A stretch of DNA of 64,000 nt, from NCBI RefSeq assembly GCF_037975245.1, contig NC_092564.1, positions 24,238,484 to 24,302,483 on the forward strand, read 5' to 3'. The notes under the pieces were generated by a model, which saw only the letters and a program-made list of their open reading frames with translations, had not been told where the DNA came from and did no database searches. Position numbers and translations under genes: made by a program. Shown in pieces: positions 1 through 30,100 of this stretch; the first letter of the stretch is position 1, and every line of letters begins with the position of its first letter. Source of the stretch: Apostichopus japonicus (taxonomy: Eukaryota > Echinodermata > Holothuroidea > Aspidochirotida > Stichopodidae).

Positions 1-47
1 TAACTTAATCGAATGAACCTTTAATCATGTTTTCGTTTTGACTGAAG

Positions 48-1644
48 GTTTCAATAGAGGGTCCATACGGCACTCCAACCAGGGCCATCTTTAGGGCGGA
101 GCATGCGGTCCTAATCGGGGCTGGGATCGGAGTGACGCCCTTTGCGTCAATCTTACAATCCATCATTAACAGATACAGACTATCCAAGCAATGCTGCCCC
201 CGTTGCGAACATACCTGGACGGGAGTTCTACCACCCACACTCATGGAATTGAAAAAGGTTAGGCAAGGTCAATGGCACCGATATGCGTACTACGCATGTC
301 AAATCTAGCCGATTTATTCCTTCTTAAATCGAGAGGTCACTATAAGAACATTTTGCTCACATGGCACCATTTGGCAAATAAATGTTCCTGGGAAGTTGTC
401 TCCCAATTCCTAATGTTCTATATATATATATATATACTCTACAGGTCAATTTCATCTGGATCAACCGCGACCATAAGAGCTTCGAGTGGTTTGCAGAAAT
501 GCTAGCGCAGATGGAACTAGAGCAAGGTGAGGAACAGGGAGAATTCGACAAGTTTTTCGAAATGGAAATGTACATGACGAAAGAGTTACATCAGAACCGA
601 ATGAGAAGTATCGCCTTACAGATGGCTTTGCAGACCCTGCACAAGAGCACCAAAAAGGATCTATTAACTGGGTTAAAGACAAGGCTACAGAGCGGACGCC
701 CGAATTGGGACAAGGTAACAAAACATATAACAGAATAACTGAATCGGTAGTTCTTGTCGTTAATTACGCAAAAAGTTGTCCTGTGACGCAGACAGTTTAA
801 TAAATAACCGAAGAAAAAACGTTTTTCTTCTTATCGGAGTCAGATGCTGATGCAATGAAGAAGGTTCAGACTTTGTACAGCAGTTTTAAAAGGCTCTGGG
901 TTTTTTGTCTCTTCCAACCTAAGATGGTTTCTGTGTACACAAAATCTATACATATTTGAATTTGCATAACAATGTGCCCAGTTTGCATAGCATATTGCGA
1001 TGGGATACTAGATAGATTATCCCCGATATTGGTAACGGGGGACGGGGGGGTGGGCTTTTAATTGAAAAATACCTCAAACCATTTACCTATAAGGAGAGAC
1101 ACCTTAAGGTTTGCTATTCCATTGATTATGATAACATACTGTAACGTATCGCCTAACATTTTGCTCAATATTTTCACTTATTTTGCCAAATGTTGTCATC
1201 TTTGTAATTCATCAAATTCTTTTATCATACTGTTATATGTGTATTATTATGTTTCTCATCATCATTCTTGCAGTCAAATCAAATCTGTTTCTCGCTTTTA
1301 ACATCACTTTAATCAAACTTTAATTTTTCTAACGATCAATTCGTCTAGTAGCTGTATATTCTGCAATGAATAACTGACCGAAGTTTTGAACTAAAATCAA
1401 TTAAAAATCTGTATCATTAATTTGTTCAACATTATAAAATGATCATTTTGACATGTTTACTTGAGAAGATCATTGTCACTAACTTATTTTCATTTCTTTA
1501 TCTTTCTCGCAGGTTTTCAAAAACATTCAAGCTCAGAAGAATGGTCGTGTTGAGGTATTTTTCTGTGGAGCTCCAGCACTGTCTGAAATTCTTGAGCGTT
1601 ACTGCGCTAAATATGATTTCATATACCACAAAGAAAGTTTTTAA
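48..1644 (+). CDS. NOX5: NOX5-type NADPH oxidase, C-terminal end (partial, 3 exons)
   Basis: Exons 48-257, 445-714 and 1513-1644 (stop TAA at 1642) join in phase 0 and give the last 203 residues of a NADPH oxidase. The product passes electrons from NADPH through FAD and haem to oxygen across a membrane, making superoxide. Visible are EGPYG and GAGIGVTPFASIL (FAD/NADPH-binding part of the dehydrogenase domain), a CCPRC cysteine cluster, FIWINRD, KKDLLTGLKTRLQSGRPNW, VEVFFCGAPAL, and a C-terminus in KESF. The TGLKTR/GRPNW segment and the cysteine cluster fit NOX5 better than NOX1-4. The haem membrane domain and any EF-hands lie left of the window, so calcium control cannot be checked. Splice sites are GT-AG. 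A (TA) run precedes the second exon acceptor. Confidence 0.9.
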
Positions 1645-3162
1645 TTGACGTTTTTCTTTGATTCTGTGGAAGTCGGTGTTTGTTCTCCATTTGTTTTTTT
1701 TTTCTTCCTTTTCATTCATAGTTACGAGCGGTTGTTGTGACATTGCGAAAAAGAACTTTTAAGAAAAAGGGATTTGAAGCACACAGGGATGGACTGACGG
1801 TGATCAGGGCCCGGGCAAAAACTGTCATACATGTCTCGATGGCCAGGAAAAAAACAAATAATGGGTTCTCTCCCCCTCCCCGATTATTTAATTATTAAAA
1901 GGAGATCCTGTACTGGATATTATTCACCTAAATGAACCCTCATCCCCCCTCCTCCCCTCATAGAATGAAATCGAAAGAGATTTTTCCATTGCATTTTACG
2001 TCCTTAAGATGATAACACGCGAGGCTTGATAAAAAACAACAACAAACAAAAAAACAAACAAGCGCACTAAATATCGGATTTGATTTTAAAGCTTGCGCCC
2101 CTCCCATAGTTTTCTGGGCCCTCGAGCACTGTCCGATTGCCCGACCGATCAATCCATCTCTAGAGGAAAATCAATTTTTAAATGTTATAATTTTACATAG
2201 CTGTCATTTGCAACTGTAAAACACGGTGGTTGGGCGAATTTGCTTGTTCAAGTTAACAGCGATTTAATCATGTTGTTAACATACAACAAATAATTAATTA
2301 GTTTAATTACAATAATTCTAAATTCTAATGGTGATGAATGAGGTGAATCGGGTACCTTAAAATAATTTCATTTTGAGTGCATTACTTTCAAAATAATTGC
2401 ATACTTTGGGTTGCGGTTCTTTTATATGAACAAATGATTGTAATACACTTGTTCTGCTTATAAGATTACTGTTCACTGTAACATATTGTTTATTGTACAA
2501 TTCTTCTTGAGTAAACTCAGTCGTTGACGCTGCCACACATCGTAGTCAATCAGTATTTGGCTATAACGGGTTCTTGTACAAGAGTTACTCTCGAATTGAT
2601 ACTCAATGGATTGTCGCTTCCGAGAAAATCCGTACTATGCACAACTGTACGTGTTCCTCTGCAGCCTCCACATTGAAAAATAACTTAATGAAAACTCGAC
2701 GGATGGCTCAGTAGTTTGTGTAAATATTCTTCTTTATACCTATATCAGATACCTTTGATTTTCATGTTTTTTTTTTTGGGGGGGGGTTGGTTTTTTATTG
2801 AAAGACTTCTTGGATATTTTAAGCATATTACTCAGTTCAAAATAACGAAAGCGATCTGATGGTTTATAGCTCTTTTTGAAGGTTGTATTGGTTGGTCGAG
2901 AGTGACGGATTTATGACATTTTCATTTTGGCCCTCCTGAATGTAGCTTAATACTATCAAAGGTAAAATAAAATGAAACAAACAAACAACAACAAGAACGA
3001 AAACAACAACACAAAAACAAAAGCTAAAGTTCTTCAAATGACGTTATAATGAATATAGTATCGTTGTGTTCAAATCAATACAAATGGTATTCCATAAGGG
3101 TTAATTTTATCATTATCATCATTATTATCAGCTTTATTTGTTTTTCGTAATTTATTTCGAGT
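1645..3162. other. NOX5 3' flank / convergent intergenic region
   Basis: This stretch lies between the NOX5 stop and the esterase stop on the opposite strand. I see no coding exon. It holds poly-T/poly-G tracts near 2767-2787, an A/C-rich patch (about 2975-3020) and short ATT repeats near 3110-3130. No strong NOX5 polyadenylation signal was seen close to the stop; an AATAAA occurs at about 2963. Confidence 0.5.
3133..3138 (-). terminator. candidate polyadenylation signal of the esterase gene
   Basis: TTTATT on + (AATAAA on -) lies about 25 bases past the esterase stop codon. A second copy at 3151-3156 is almost adjacent to the stop. Position fits a very short 3' UTR, but the motif is common in AT-rich DNA. 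Confidence 0.3.
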
Positions 3163-9566
<6,404 letters not shown>

Positions 9567-11744
9567 CGATTAGCAATGCTCAATAATTATAAATACAACT
9601 GTTGAAATATGATGTAAAACAGTTTGGGGACAAAGGTCAGTTACGGAGTACTTGGATTGCCATACTGTCCACGACATAATCATATACTGAGGAAAACATG
9701 GTAATATTAAAATTTGAAGGAGATGGCACACTTTTTGGGATAAAGTACTGCGGCAATTTCGAATATTTATTAACTCCTAATTTCAAACAAAGATGGGAAG
9801 ACGTTGCTTTTGGCTCAGGCTCGACTGTCCTATCGACCTACTTAATTTTGATATATTTAAAGAAAGTACGATTTAATTGAAGATATAGCGTTCTTTATTT
9901 CTGGACTGGCAGATTGTTTTATTTTTAAAATACTATCTTGGTAACTACAAAATTCAACCATTGTTGGGATAAGTTATACATAAATGAGAGCTTCAAGATT
10001 CTTGGTGTTTGCAGCAAACTTGGGTTCCATAAATGCTTCAAAGAGGATAGAGAAATATTGTAGGATCTGCACGTAAGTGTTTGTTTTTTTCTGACCAAAA
10101 ATGCAAAGAACGGGGATTGAAGAATTCAGAGTTCAGATGGCTAATACGTTTTAAGCCCCTGGTATTCAAACTTTCTTAGTTTCATGGTGACCCCGATTTT
10201 AATTTTGCTCATCTTGGCGATCCTCCAGTGGCGAATGTTTTGGCCTAAGGGAAACGGTCTGCGAGGAGGAGGTATCCGACTCCCCAAGTTGAAATTGCCA
10301 ATGAGATATTTTTTTTTTATCTGATTAAGGGTTTTAATCGCAACATAGTCTTATATTTTGCAACTTTTTACGTCATTTATGTTCTACATTTTTCCGATTT
10401 TTGTCCCCACCAATTTTGGCAATTGTTTTGTTTTCGATATTTTAGGTGAGTCTTAACTTTTTGACGACCGTCCAAATTTTATTAGCGATCGAAATATGGG
10501 TCGCGACTTCCATTTTGAGTACCTGATCTTTTAGTCAGTAGAAGTTGACCACAAGGGTAGTGACTACAGTAACTCTGACTTGCACCCTACTAGATCATTT
10601 GACGGACATGCGGACTTAGTAGATCACGCTGTTGACAATTTTACCAGCAACGCCTTTAGAAGACTTCATACTGAGTACGAAATGATGAGACATTACTAGA
10701 GCGTACAGATTGAGATTTTAATGGTAAAATCAGGTCAAAATTCTTCTCGTTTATGATGCTTATGAATATGGTATACTGCAATATCAGGCAGTGCCCTGTA
10801 GGCTATTGTGCGGTACCATTTTTGCGAAAGAAGGGATCTATGCGTGTTAGTGTGTAGTGTGTGTGTAGGCAAGTACTACTATTACTAGACAGTAGTATAA
10901 CTGTCTATGGAATGAAATGGCCGTGGGTCACATACATATTCAACGTAATAGCTTAATCAAAACCTGAACAATAGCAGTTATGTGCACAGGTTCACAAGTA
11001 ACAGATATTAAGTATTAAAATCCAGCTCAGACTTCCCCACATAAATACGTAGGTGATTGATGTAACAAATGAATTGGCTAGATCTGTACATGACTATCCA
11101 CTATATTATAACTGTTCTGTCTACTAATTCCTTACATCTACATCTTTGTGTTCACTATGCTTATTAACCTGTCTGTATTCTGTGCGTGTTTTTGTCCCTT
11201 CTGTTACTGTTACTTGTTTTAGCCTTTTAAGAAGATCCTGCTAGGATCGAAACGTCAGGCCAACTTACTTTTACACAACTGTTCTGTAATTAGAAGTGCT
11301 AGCCTATGTCAAGGTTCATGCATTTAGGCATAGCAGCTGGGGAATAAGGAATGACACCATCACTATTTGTGACTTTCAGGAATAAGAAAGTTCAACCCTG
11401 ATGTCAGCCAGATGAAGGAGGACTTTATGTCTCTAAATTTGTCAGCTGACACACGTGTGCAAACTCAGGATAGGTCAGCAGGTCAAATGGAAGACAGAGC
11501 AAAAAACACTGAAAGTTGTTACTTGAAAAATCCATACTCTATGGTCTGCCAGAAGAGTGTAACTGTTTCAGTTCATCTTATCTATTCACAAAACACTACC
11601 TAGCTTTCATACTGTGGTAAGAATATTCAAGACTACTAGTGGAACTACACATTTGCTTTGATCAATCAATTTATCATGACACAATTTTTTTTCCTACTTT
11701 TCTAGCAACACTGTGTACTACTATACTGTTAAACCACAAAGAAG
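9567..11744. other. Intergenic region between divergent esterase and PRMT3
   Basis: The two genes face away from each other, so both promoters should lie here. I see no coding exon. A pyrimidine tract and TTTCTAG at about 11690-11705 just upstream of the PRMT3 start look like an acceptor for a PRMT3 5' UTR exon. A dispersed repeat with a hairpin motif sits at 11234-11258. A short ORF at 9698-9880 has no recognisable features. Confidence 0.5.
11234..11258 (+). repeat. Dispersed hairpin motif GATCC-TGCTA-GGATC then GAAACGTCAG
   Basis: A perfect 5-bp stem with a 5-base loop is followed by GAAACGTCAG. The same 25 bases recur with one change at 42681-42705, also after a T/C-rich stretch. The stem followed by GAAA resembles the stem II and GAAA part of a hammerhead ribozyme, as found in Penelope-like retroelements; a proper CUGANGA box is not clear here. 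The link to that element class is inference. Confidence 0.5.
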
Positions 11745-22445
<10,701 letters not shown>

Positions 22446-25208
22446 CATTGTAGAATGAGGACTACTATCAGCTTCATGTTGGTGTACCATCATTGCAAAT
22501 ATAGAGCCGTGGGTTGAACTTGCCTGTGGCTGGTGACAGAAGGTACATCAATGGGAAATGTTTGCTCTTGAGGAATAATGGATGGCGGGATTGCATCATT
22601 GTGGCCTGTTAGGTCAAGCTTCTGCCTCATTCTCTCTGCAAATCTTTAAAAGAGCTGCTTTGAATAATCGTACATTCACTTTGTTGTCAGAATCAAGTGT
22701 TGGTTACAAAACTTTGACTAAGGACAGTCATATTGCAGTCCAGAGATGAGAACATTTTTAACATGTTTGTTCATTGGATGGCAAACTTATTTTTATGTCA
22801 GGTTCGAAATTCTTGAAAGAGTGTCTGAGAGAAGACACTAAAGATTGAGAATCCTTCTTCTATGAGAAAACTGAAGATTTACCCTGTATAACAGCTGATT
22901 GCATTTCAACTACTGAAAATTAAGCAACCATAGTATTTTATAATACCTAAGGGGATCTGCATGTCTGTGACTCAAGTAACCAGTTTCTTTTTACAAACGT
23001 TCCATATTTAATATGTATTTCTTTTAGCCAAAGAATATATTTAAAATTGTAATTTGCAAATTTGCCTACATCAATGGATGACAATATTATATATAGTTTA
23101 GCCAACACCTTTAGTAACAAATGAAGGTAAACTGTAGGTAAATGTGTTATGAAATATTGTAGGCCTAGGCTGAGTGTTCAAAGTAACAGATTGTCTCAAG
23201 ATCAGCTGCTGAGATTCAGCAAGAACAAACAACATTCTCTGTTCATGATTTTGTCTGATAGCAAAATTACTCTACAAATGCTGGTGTTTTATTTTCTCTA
23301 AAATTCTGTCTTAACTTCTATTCATCCACAATGCCAACTTCAAACAGTATGTTATTAATTATTGCTAAACAGAACTACTTTATGGACTTTGTTATAAAAC
23401 GCAACGTTTTGAGACTGCTAAGTTTATCAAAAATTCTGTTAGTGATGTTCAGACTCTCTGGTTAAGACATTGAGACAGTATGATTCTTTCAGAAAATAAC
23501 TTAACTTTGTTGCTTCAAGTTTGATGGTAATGAAGGATTATTGCTATCATAATCCAAGGTGTTTCAAGCAGTAAAAATGTACCCTTCTCTTTAACTGTCA
23601 GGGTCTTTGGTACATGAAATATTTACATATTTACATTTTATCATTTCTGTTTCATTAGGCAAAGAACATTTGATTCAACTCCCTCTTTGTGTTATCAGGT
23701 TTAAGGGGGACATGAATGGTACTTCCTTCCTTCACTATGGAGCCAGTCTCCAAAGAAAGAAGGAAGGTGTGTTGGGGTGGAGGCTGGGGGGAGGGGGAGG
23801 GGGAGCAGTAGGAAGGAGGTATATTATGCAATTTGCTAAATGTAATACAAATAATAACATTGTAAGCAGGATAATATTTTCCTTTGCTCTTGAGTGGTTG
23901 AGTGTTGGCAAAGTGAATGTTTTTATGCAGGGGAGGGGAGAATTAATACCCTATGCTGAAAAGAAGGAACAGGAGGGGACAGTAAAGACATAGAAAATGG
24001 GAACGTGTGTTGTAGAAAACTTGCGAATGTCCCATGAGAATGTTTTCACAAATTGAGTTGTTAATTAAGTTCTAAAAGTGCAACCTTTCCTATTGGTTAG
24101 GGGTGGGAGTTGGGGCGGGGTAATGGGATGACAAACACTTGGGATGGTACATTGATGCAGTAAGTGTATTGTACAATAGCTTGCTACATTTCATGAAGAT
24201 ATATTTTGTGATGTTTGCTATGTCGAGAAACAGCTGTGTAAACCTCAAGAGAGGAGACCAGATTTGGCAACAATAAAGACTTAAACATTTCCAGTGATTT
24301 TCTGTTGGTTTATCCTTTCCTCCACTCAAATGAATAATAAATCACGATGGTGTAATAAAATTGTTGAATCTTTTTCAAACGTTTAAACAAGAAGAAATAT
24401 TATGTTTATTACTCAATTAATTCATGATGATATCTGCATTGGATTATAAATGAAGATCTGAACACTGCCTTTGAGTGGTCAAGTACCGATGTTGTTTTCC
24501 AAAGTAGTTATCGGTCAAGTGAAACAAATGAAACAATTTGCTAACTTTATATTTGAGCGTGAGAATAGACAAAGTAAACTGGAGTAGACACTTTCAGGGA
24601 TGCATTAAAGATATGGGGACTGTTTCCAACTTGGCTATAAGGGGATTACAAGAGCATTATGAATAAATCAAACATATTCCATGATATAACAGGACACCAA
24701 AATAGGTCTAAATGTGTTACATTACTGTTTGCTACAAGCATCTATGAAATTGTAAGAAACACTTTTTTCAAGTTACGTATTCCTGACAGTCTTGTACAAC
24801 CGACAAGTTTTGTGAATTCCAAAGGAAGTTAACTCAAAAACCCTAGTCAAGTAATAATCTTGGATGAAAACCGGCTTATATCAAGCCATTCTCATGTTGA
24901 TGCATGAGTCGAGGCAGGCGTGTAAATTTCCTACCCATTCCACCTCCAGAACCATATGTTTCCATATTTGGGGATACCTCAAACATGATTAGGTTGTCAA
25001 TTTTTTTGGAGTAAAGAAGCAACAGATTTGCAAGAGGTACTTGTGATGCGGAGCAGCAAAGTCAATCCTGGTTAGCACTTAAATTGAGTAAATCAACGAT
25101 GGAAAGCAGAAAAGAAAATGATAAAATACTGGCAATTAATATGATAAATTAAAAAAAATATATATTAAAAATTAAGCACTAAATTGTCAGAACAGCATTC
25201 TTCTCACA

Positions 25209-25275
<67 letters not shown>

Positions 25276-25770
25276 ATATCTATATATATATGTATATATA
25301 TATATATATATGTATTTCAAGGTACTGCCATCTATAATAAGAAGGATGCAAGTTTCAGTTTAAATATAAAGTACGTAGGCCGTTAAGTTATTATGCCAGA
25401 ATCTAGATCCAAGAGGAATTGTGACAGAAATAAGTCTGTGAAGGGTTCCTCATACATGCACTCTGACAGCTATGTGATATTGGTGTATTCGTAGCAACTA
25501 ATTAATAATTTGTATCAACGAATAACTATTCGTAAGAATGAATTAATAACTTTTTTGATCAAGTTTTTCTTCGAATGGCATCAATCATTTGTACCAATGA
25601 ATACGGTATGCAGTTGTATTGTAAATGTTACTTAAAGCGGTAGGGATCATATTGTGTATACACTACAAGTACATGAGGGAATTTTCATATATATTGTTCC
25701 CAATTTGAGGGTTGATCCCCCTCCCCCCTTATTTTATTTCTGATCCCTGAGAAGCATACATGGTTGCACC
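22446..25770. other. PRMT3 3' flank and intergenic DNA
   Basis: No coding exon is recognisable. An AATAAA at 24272-24277 is a possible PRMT3 polyadenylation site, implying a 3' UTR of about 1.8 kb. G-rich blocks lie near 23775-23820, and a long TA microsatellite at 25211-25313. The ORF at 23607-23993 is low complexity with no family features. Confidence 0.45.
25211..25313. repeat. (TA)n microsatellite
   Basis: About 100 bases of alternating TA have rare C or G interruptions (TATCTATATC, ATGTATA). Confidence 0.97.
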
Positions 25771-26421
25771 CAAGGGCGGCGGAACCGGGGGGGGCACAGG
25801 GGGCACGTGCCCCCCCCACTTTTCCTCAGGTTAAAAATGTGCCCTTTTTCTACATAAAAATTGAGGTGTCTCAAGTTAGCAAGAGGCCAGGGAACCAGAA
25901 TGAACACTCGGGAAGGGCCGTTTCCAGCCATCTGAGGGGTTTGTAAAACCAAAAATTTTATTGTGCGCTCCGCGCCAACCGATGGTGGCGCTCCGCTCAG
26001 ATAGTCGTGAATACAACTTTGCAAATCCTGGCTACGCCCCTGACTTTTAATGAATTTCTGTGGGTCAAACTCAAAGCTATTTCGAATGGAAAAAAATTTG
26101 TTAAGATATTGACAAGAAATAAACTCTAATTCGGAAGATTCCTACATTAGCAACTAGCATGATTTCACCTCATTTTGTCTCAAAAGAAAACTTGTTCCTT
26201 GTTTCCCAATTTGCACATTGGATATTGCAGTGCTAGTATGCATATTTTCCTTGAGGGGGGGGGGGGCGGCGTTGATGGAGTGATGTTTATACGCAAATAA
26301 GACAAGAGTTATAAAGGGTAGTAAATATAAGGCTGCATCAGTCCAATCGAATTGCTGCAAAGTGCCCTTTGATGTCGGTGCCCCCCCCCCCCCCAGATTA
26401 AAAGTGCTTCCGCCGCCCTTG
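25771..26421. mobile_element. hAT-like miniature element, composite, with 8-bp target duplication
   Basis: The element starts CAAGGGCGGCGGAA and ends with its exact reverse complement TTCCGCCGCCCTTG. The flanks are identical 8-mers GTTGCACC (25763-25770 and 26422-26429). An 8-bp duplication and CA...TG termini fit the hAT superfamily. Inside, both ends carry long G or C runs (GGGGGGCACGTGCCCC type). At 26026-26042 a second terminus-like sequence, CTGGCTACGCCCCTG, suggests another element was inserted or captured. No transposase frame is visible, so it is non-autonomous. The part with GAGCGCCACCATCGGTTGG on the minus strand is shared with 61720-61755. Confidence 0.85.
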
Positions 26422-26429
26422 GTTGCACC

Positions 26430-27171
26430 CCTGCCAAGGTTACTGTACACTGTTTTGTGGTAGAATAACGGTGATGAAAGTCTGTTCAAATGGTAGCACC
26501 TAAACAGGGTTAATTGGAGGATGAGACAATTAGCCAAACCATAGATTTAAATCCCATAACAGATGTTGGAATATACATAAAGGTCATAGGCCCTATATTT
26601 GAATAACAACAGTGCGTGGAATTGAGTCTCTTGGGGCAATAAAGAAAAATGCCGGTACGTGTACTTAACAGGCTTAAGGCAAAGGGCATCAATGTTTCTG
26701 AAAGACAACGTTTCGTCAATAAAAAAAAAAGTATTTTACGCAGACTCCCGTGGAAATTTTGGGACCGTGAGAAAAGTCACCACGTTAATTGGAGTGGAAA
26801 ACAGTGTAGATTTACCAAGACAGGTGAGTTTGCTAGCATCGATCAAACCAAGTTATAAGGTTTCATACATAATACATTTTGTGCTTTCTAATTGATATTT
26901 ATGTATTTATCGTCATGAACGTACACATTCGTATAATAGGCAAATATTACACATGTCAACTACTACTGTACGGTGGCAGAATCGCAATTCAGAGATTGTC
27001 GATATCATATTACGTAATTGCCGCATCCATAAGATTGTAGAGGGGATTTTGTGAGTGACGTAATTTTGTCTCGTATCAAGTTCGACGGCTGTGTACTATA
27101 TGTTGTCCATTGTGTAATTGGATGTGGTCTATAAGTATAAGTTACTCACAGTCACAGTTAGAGATCACACC
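26430..27171. other. Upstream flank of GTF2E2
   Basis: It presumably holds the GTF2E2 promoter and 5' UTR. Two overlapping frames at 26649-26895 reach a GT donor-like site near 26823, but I recognise no protein and do not call a gene. Confidence 0.4.
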
Positions 27172-30100
27172 ATGGATCCAGCATTACGAAAGGAGAGAGA
27201 TGCTTTCAAGAAAAGAGCTTTAGCCCAACCAGTTGTGGAAAAGAAAAAGCCCGTATTAGAAAAATCAGAACCACCAAGGAAAAAGAAGAAGCCCATAATC
27301 TCTGGTAAATGAAGGCATAGGTCACTGTGTAACTTAGGACAGGTTATCGTTAGGCTTTCGCAGAACTAATTTGTTTACACGAACAAGTACCTAATACATA
27401 TGCTAGGCCTACATTACTAAATTGTGCGAAATGAATAATTATTAACATTGGGCTATGTAGAATGATTAAAAATTGGACCTAGGAATACAGGAAACAGTAC
27501 CGGTACGGATTTTCGTATTGTTGCAGTGTGGAATTGATAAACTTGTTAAAATCAATTCCACAGGCACTGGTATTTGAAATAGGCTAGGCCCCTAGGCTAT
27601 CAACATGCTTTTTCAGTCACAGCTCAAAAATGTGCAGCTGATAACAGTTCCTGCAATAATGATCACAATCCAACCAGAGAAATTAAAAGATACAGCTTGT
27701 CAAAAGTTAGGTTTGAAGATGATGTGAACTCTCAAAGTAAAAGATTACTAATGAAGTCTAAGATTGTCAATTTGTCATTAACCTTAACCAATGCTCAAAA
27801 GTCTTTGAATACCACATGAGAACCAAGAAACTCCTTCTTGCGATGGAACTGATGTATCCCTCTTCAATTTGTTATCAATTTGGACGACGCAGAATGGAAA
27901 TAATTTCAAAACCTTCAATTTGTAGAAGAGTACATACTGTACTTCTCTGGCTGCAATTTTCGTGAAACATTTGCTGACATACTGTTGGTAGAATCATATG
28001 ATTATGTGTAATTGTATTCCTCGTTTCAATTTATCTGCACTGGATAAACAATGCAAAAGGTTATTCCGTTTTCGTAACTTGAAGTAAAGGTAAAATCATC
28101 AGTTCCTGGGCATTCCTTGCCTCTTTGGCTAGCCAAGGCCTAATTATATATTACTAGACTATTTAAAGCATCACAAGGAAATATAAAAAGCTAACAATAG
28201 CAATAAATTTGCCATTAAATGTTTCTCAAAAGTTGAATACTATTAATATTTTATGTGCTAGGCCTAGGTTACTTAAAACATCAAAGCTCAATTTCCACTT
28301 ACTAGTGTGTATCCAATACATGAAGAAACATGCCCATCTTCTGAACTTTTCTTGTTGTACGCTATATACTTGTATTGGATCATAGGGTAGTACTTGTTAC
28401 TATTGAGTGATAACTCACTAAAATTTTTGAAGGACTCAGCCATTTACTGTAATTTTTGGAGGAATCAGCCATTTACTGTAAGTACTGTAAGTTTTGGAGG
28501 AATCAGCCACTAACTGTAAACTGGCTGCTCCATGTACATGTACCTGTACCGTATAGGCATTATTAGCAAATTTTAAATACTTCTGCAGAAATTGGCTGGG
28601 CTTTAAAGGGATAGTCCAGGTGAAAATAAGTATTGAACTGATCATAAAAGAGTAACATTTTGTCAGCTAGCTGATGAAAATGTGCATTTAATTCCCGATT
28701 CATTCTTCTCTTTGCTGCTATTCTCGATTTCAAAGGCGCAAGCAGTTCACTGACAGGCATATCCTCTCCGGCTGGTTTCAACTACAAAGCACTTCAAGGC
28801 AGCTCAAAGTACAAGTTTGGTGTCCTGGCCAAGATTGTCAATTACATGCGGGTACCTCTTGAACTTGTGTTAAGGAAAAATCTGTTCTGTTATAATTTTT
28901 ATGTTTTATGATATTTCGTATTCTCTGTGTGTTTGATGTGAGCGTCACATGATAGATTTCTTGTTTCTGTCATCACAAAGACGGCTATGAAGGTTGAAAA
29001 CATTTTGCCCTCATTTATTTCTATTGCCTTCAAGGTTTTGTCTTTCAATTTGATTTGAATAGGGTTGTGCATGATGAACAAAACCAATATGCAACCTGCC
29101 GTATTGCTCTGCTGTATTGCTGTTTTGCTCTTTGAGTTTACTTTCATCCACCTCTAAGTAGTTACAAGTCCTCATGATCAAATCGTACTGTGAACTGATG
29201 TTGGTATTGTGCACTAGTTTTTCCTTCTATATTTCAGCTTTCTTTGAAGTACATCAACAGTACTGTCAAAATTCAGTCCTATTCACATTTCTTTCCTGCC
29301 TCATATCTACAGGTCAGACATCAGCAAGGCGACACCTATCCATTGTCTATCAAGGATGTATTAGACGAAACCAACCAGACGGATATTAGCCACACCCTCA
29401 AGAATTGGTTAATCAATGAAGTAAGTAAAACTCATTGCAAATTTTAAAAACCTGAAATAGGTGTCGGATGTTTTTAACCAGCAAGTAGTCAATGCACTGA
29501 TTGATACTCTAAATGATTTACTTCTGAATATTAAACACTGATCATGAATTGAAGTTGTTTTCTTAGAGTTAACACAATATTTTTTCATTCAACAACTTTC
29601 CCATTTAACAAAATTTCCATTTCAATGGGACCATTATCTGTGGCTCATATCAGACATAGCTCTCTGTGAAGAACAACCCTCCCAAATAGCTAAGAAAAAA
29701 TTGTCTCCTATTTGTGAGATATCTTAGCTTAAAAGTCATGTCTGGGAGATGTCATTTTGTAAATCTGTGATGTCACAGTACAACTAAGATGAGAAACATT
29801 TGACTTCCTTGTTGTTTTTTTCTTACTATTTTCAAAGTAGAATGTTAACAGTGTTGACAGTGAAACCAACGCCATCGTTAGGTCATGTTAAGAACTTCAA
29901 TATTTAAGATTCAGCATTTGCAAATCCCATTTCCATTACACAGGAAATAAACATTGAAATAAATAAAGAAAAAGCACATGTAGCTCAACGATCAACGTCA
30001 CATTTTGACTTGATCAAGTCTTCTGCCCTGTGTTCAAAGAAACAATAGATCTGCGATATCTCCAAAAGGGAATAAGATTTAACGGTTTTGGGGAAGTTGT

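Noticed and set aside
23607-23993. 128-residue + strand frame
   Set aside because: Its middle is a G-rich low-complexity run, with no recognisable domain; lies in the PRMT3 3' flank.
26649-26895. Possible small exon ending near a GTGAGT-like donor at 26823
   Set aside because: Two frames are equally open, neither resembles a known protein, and no partner exon was found nearby.
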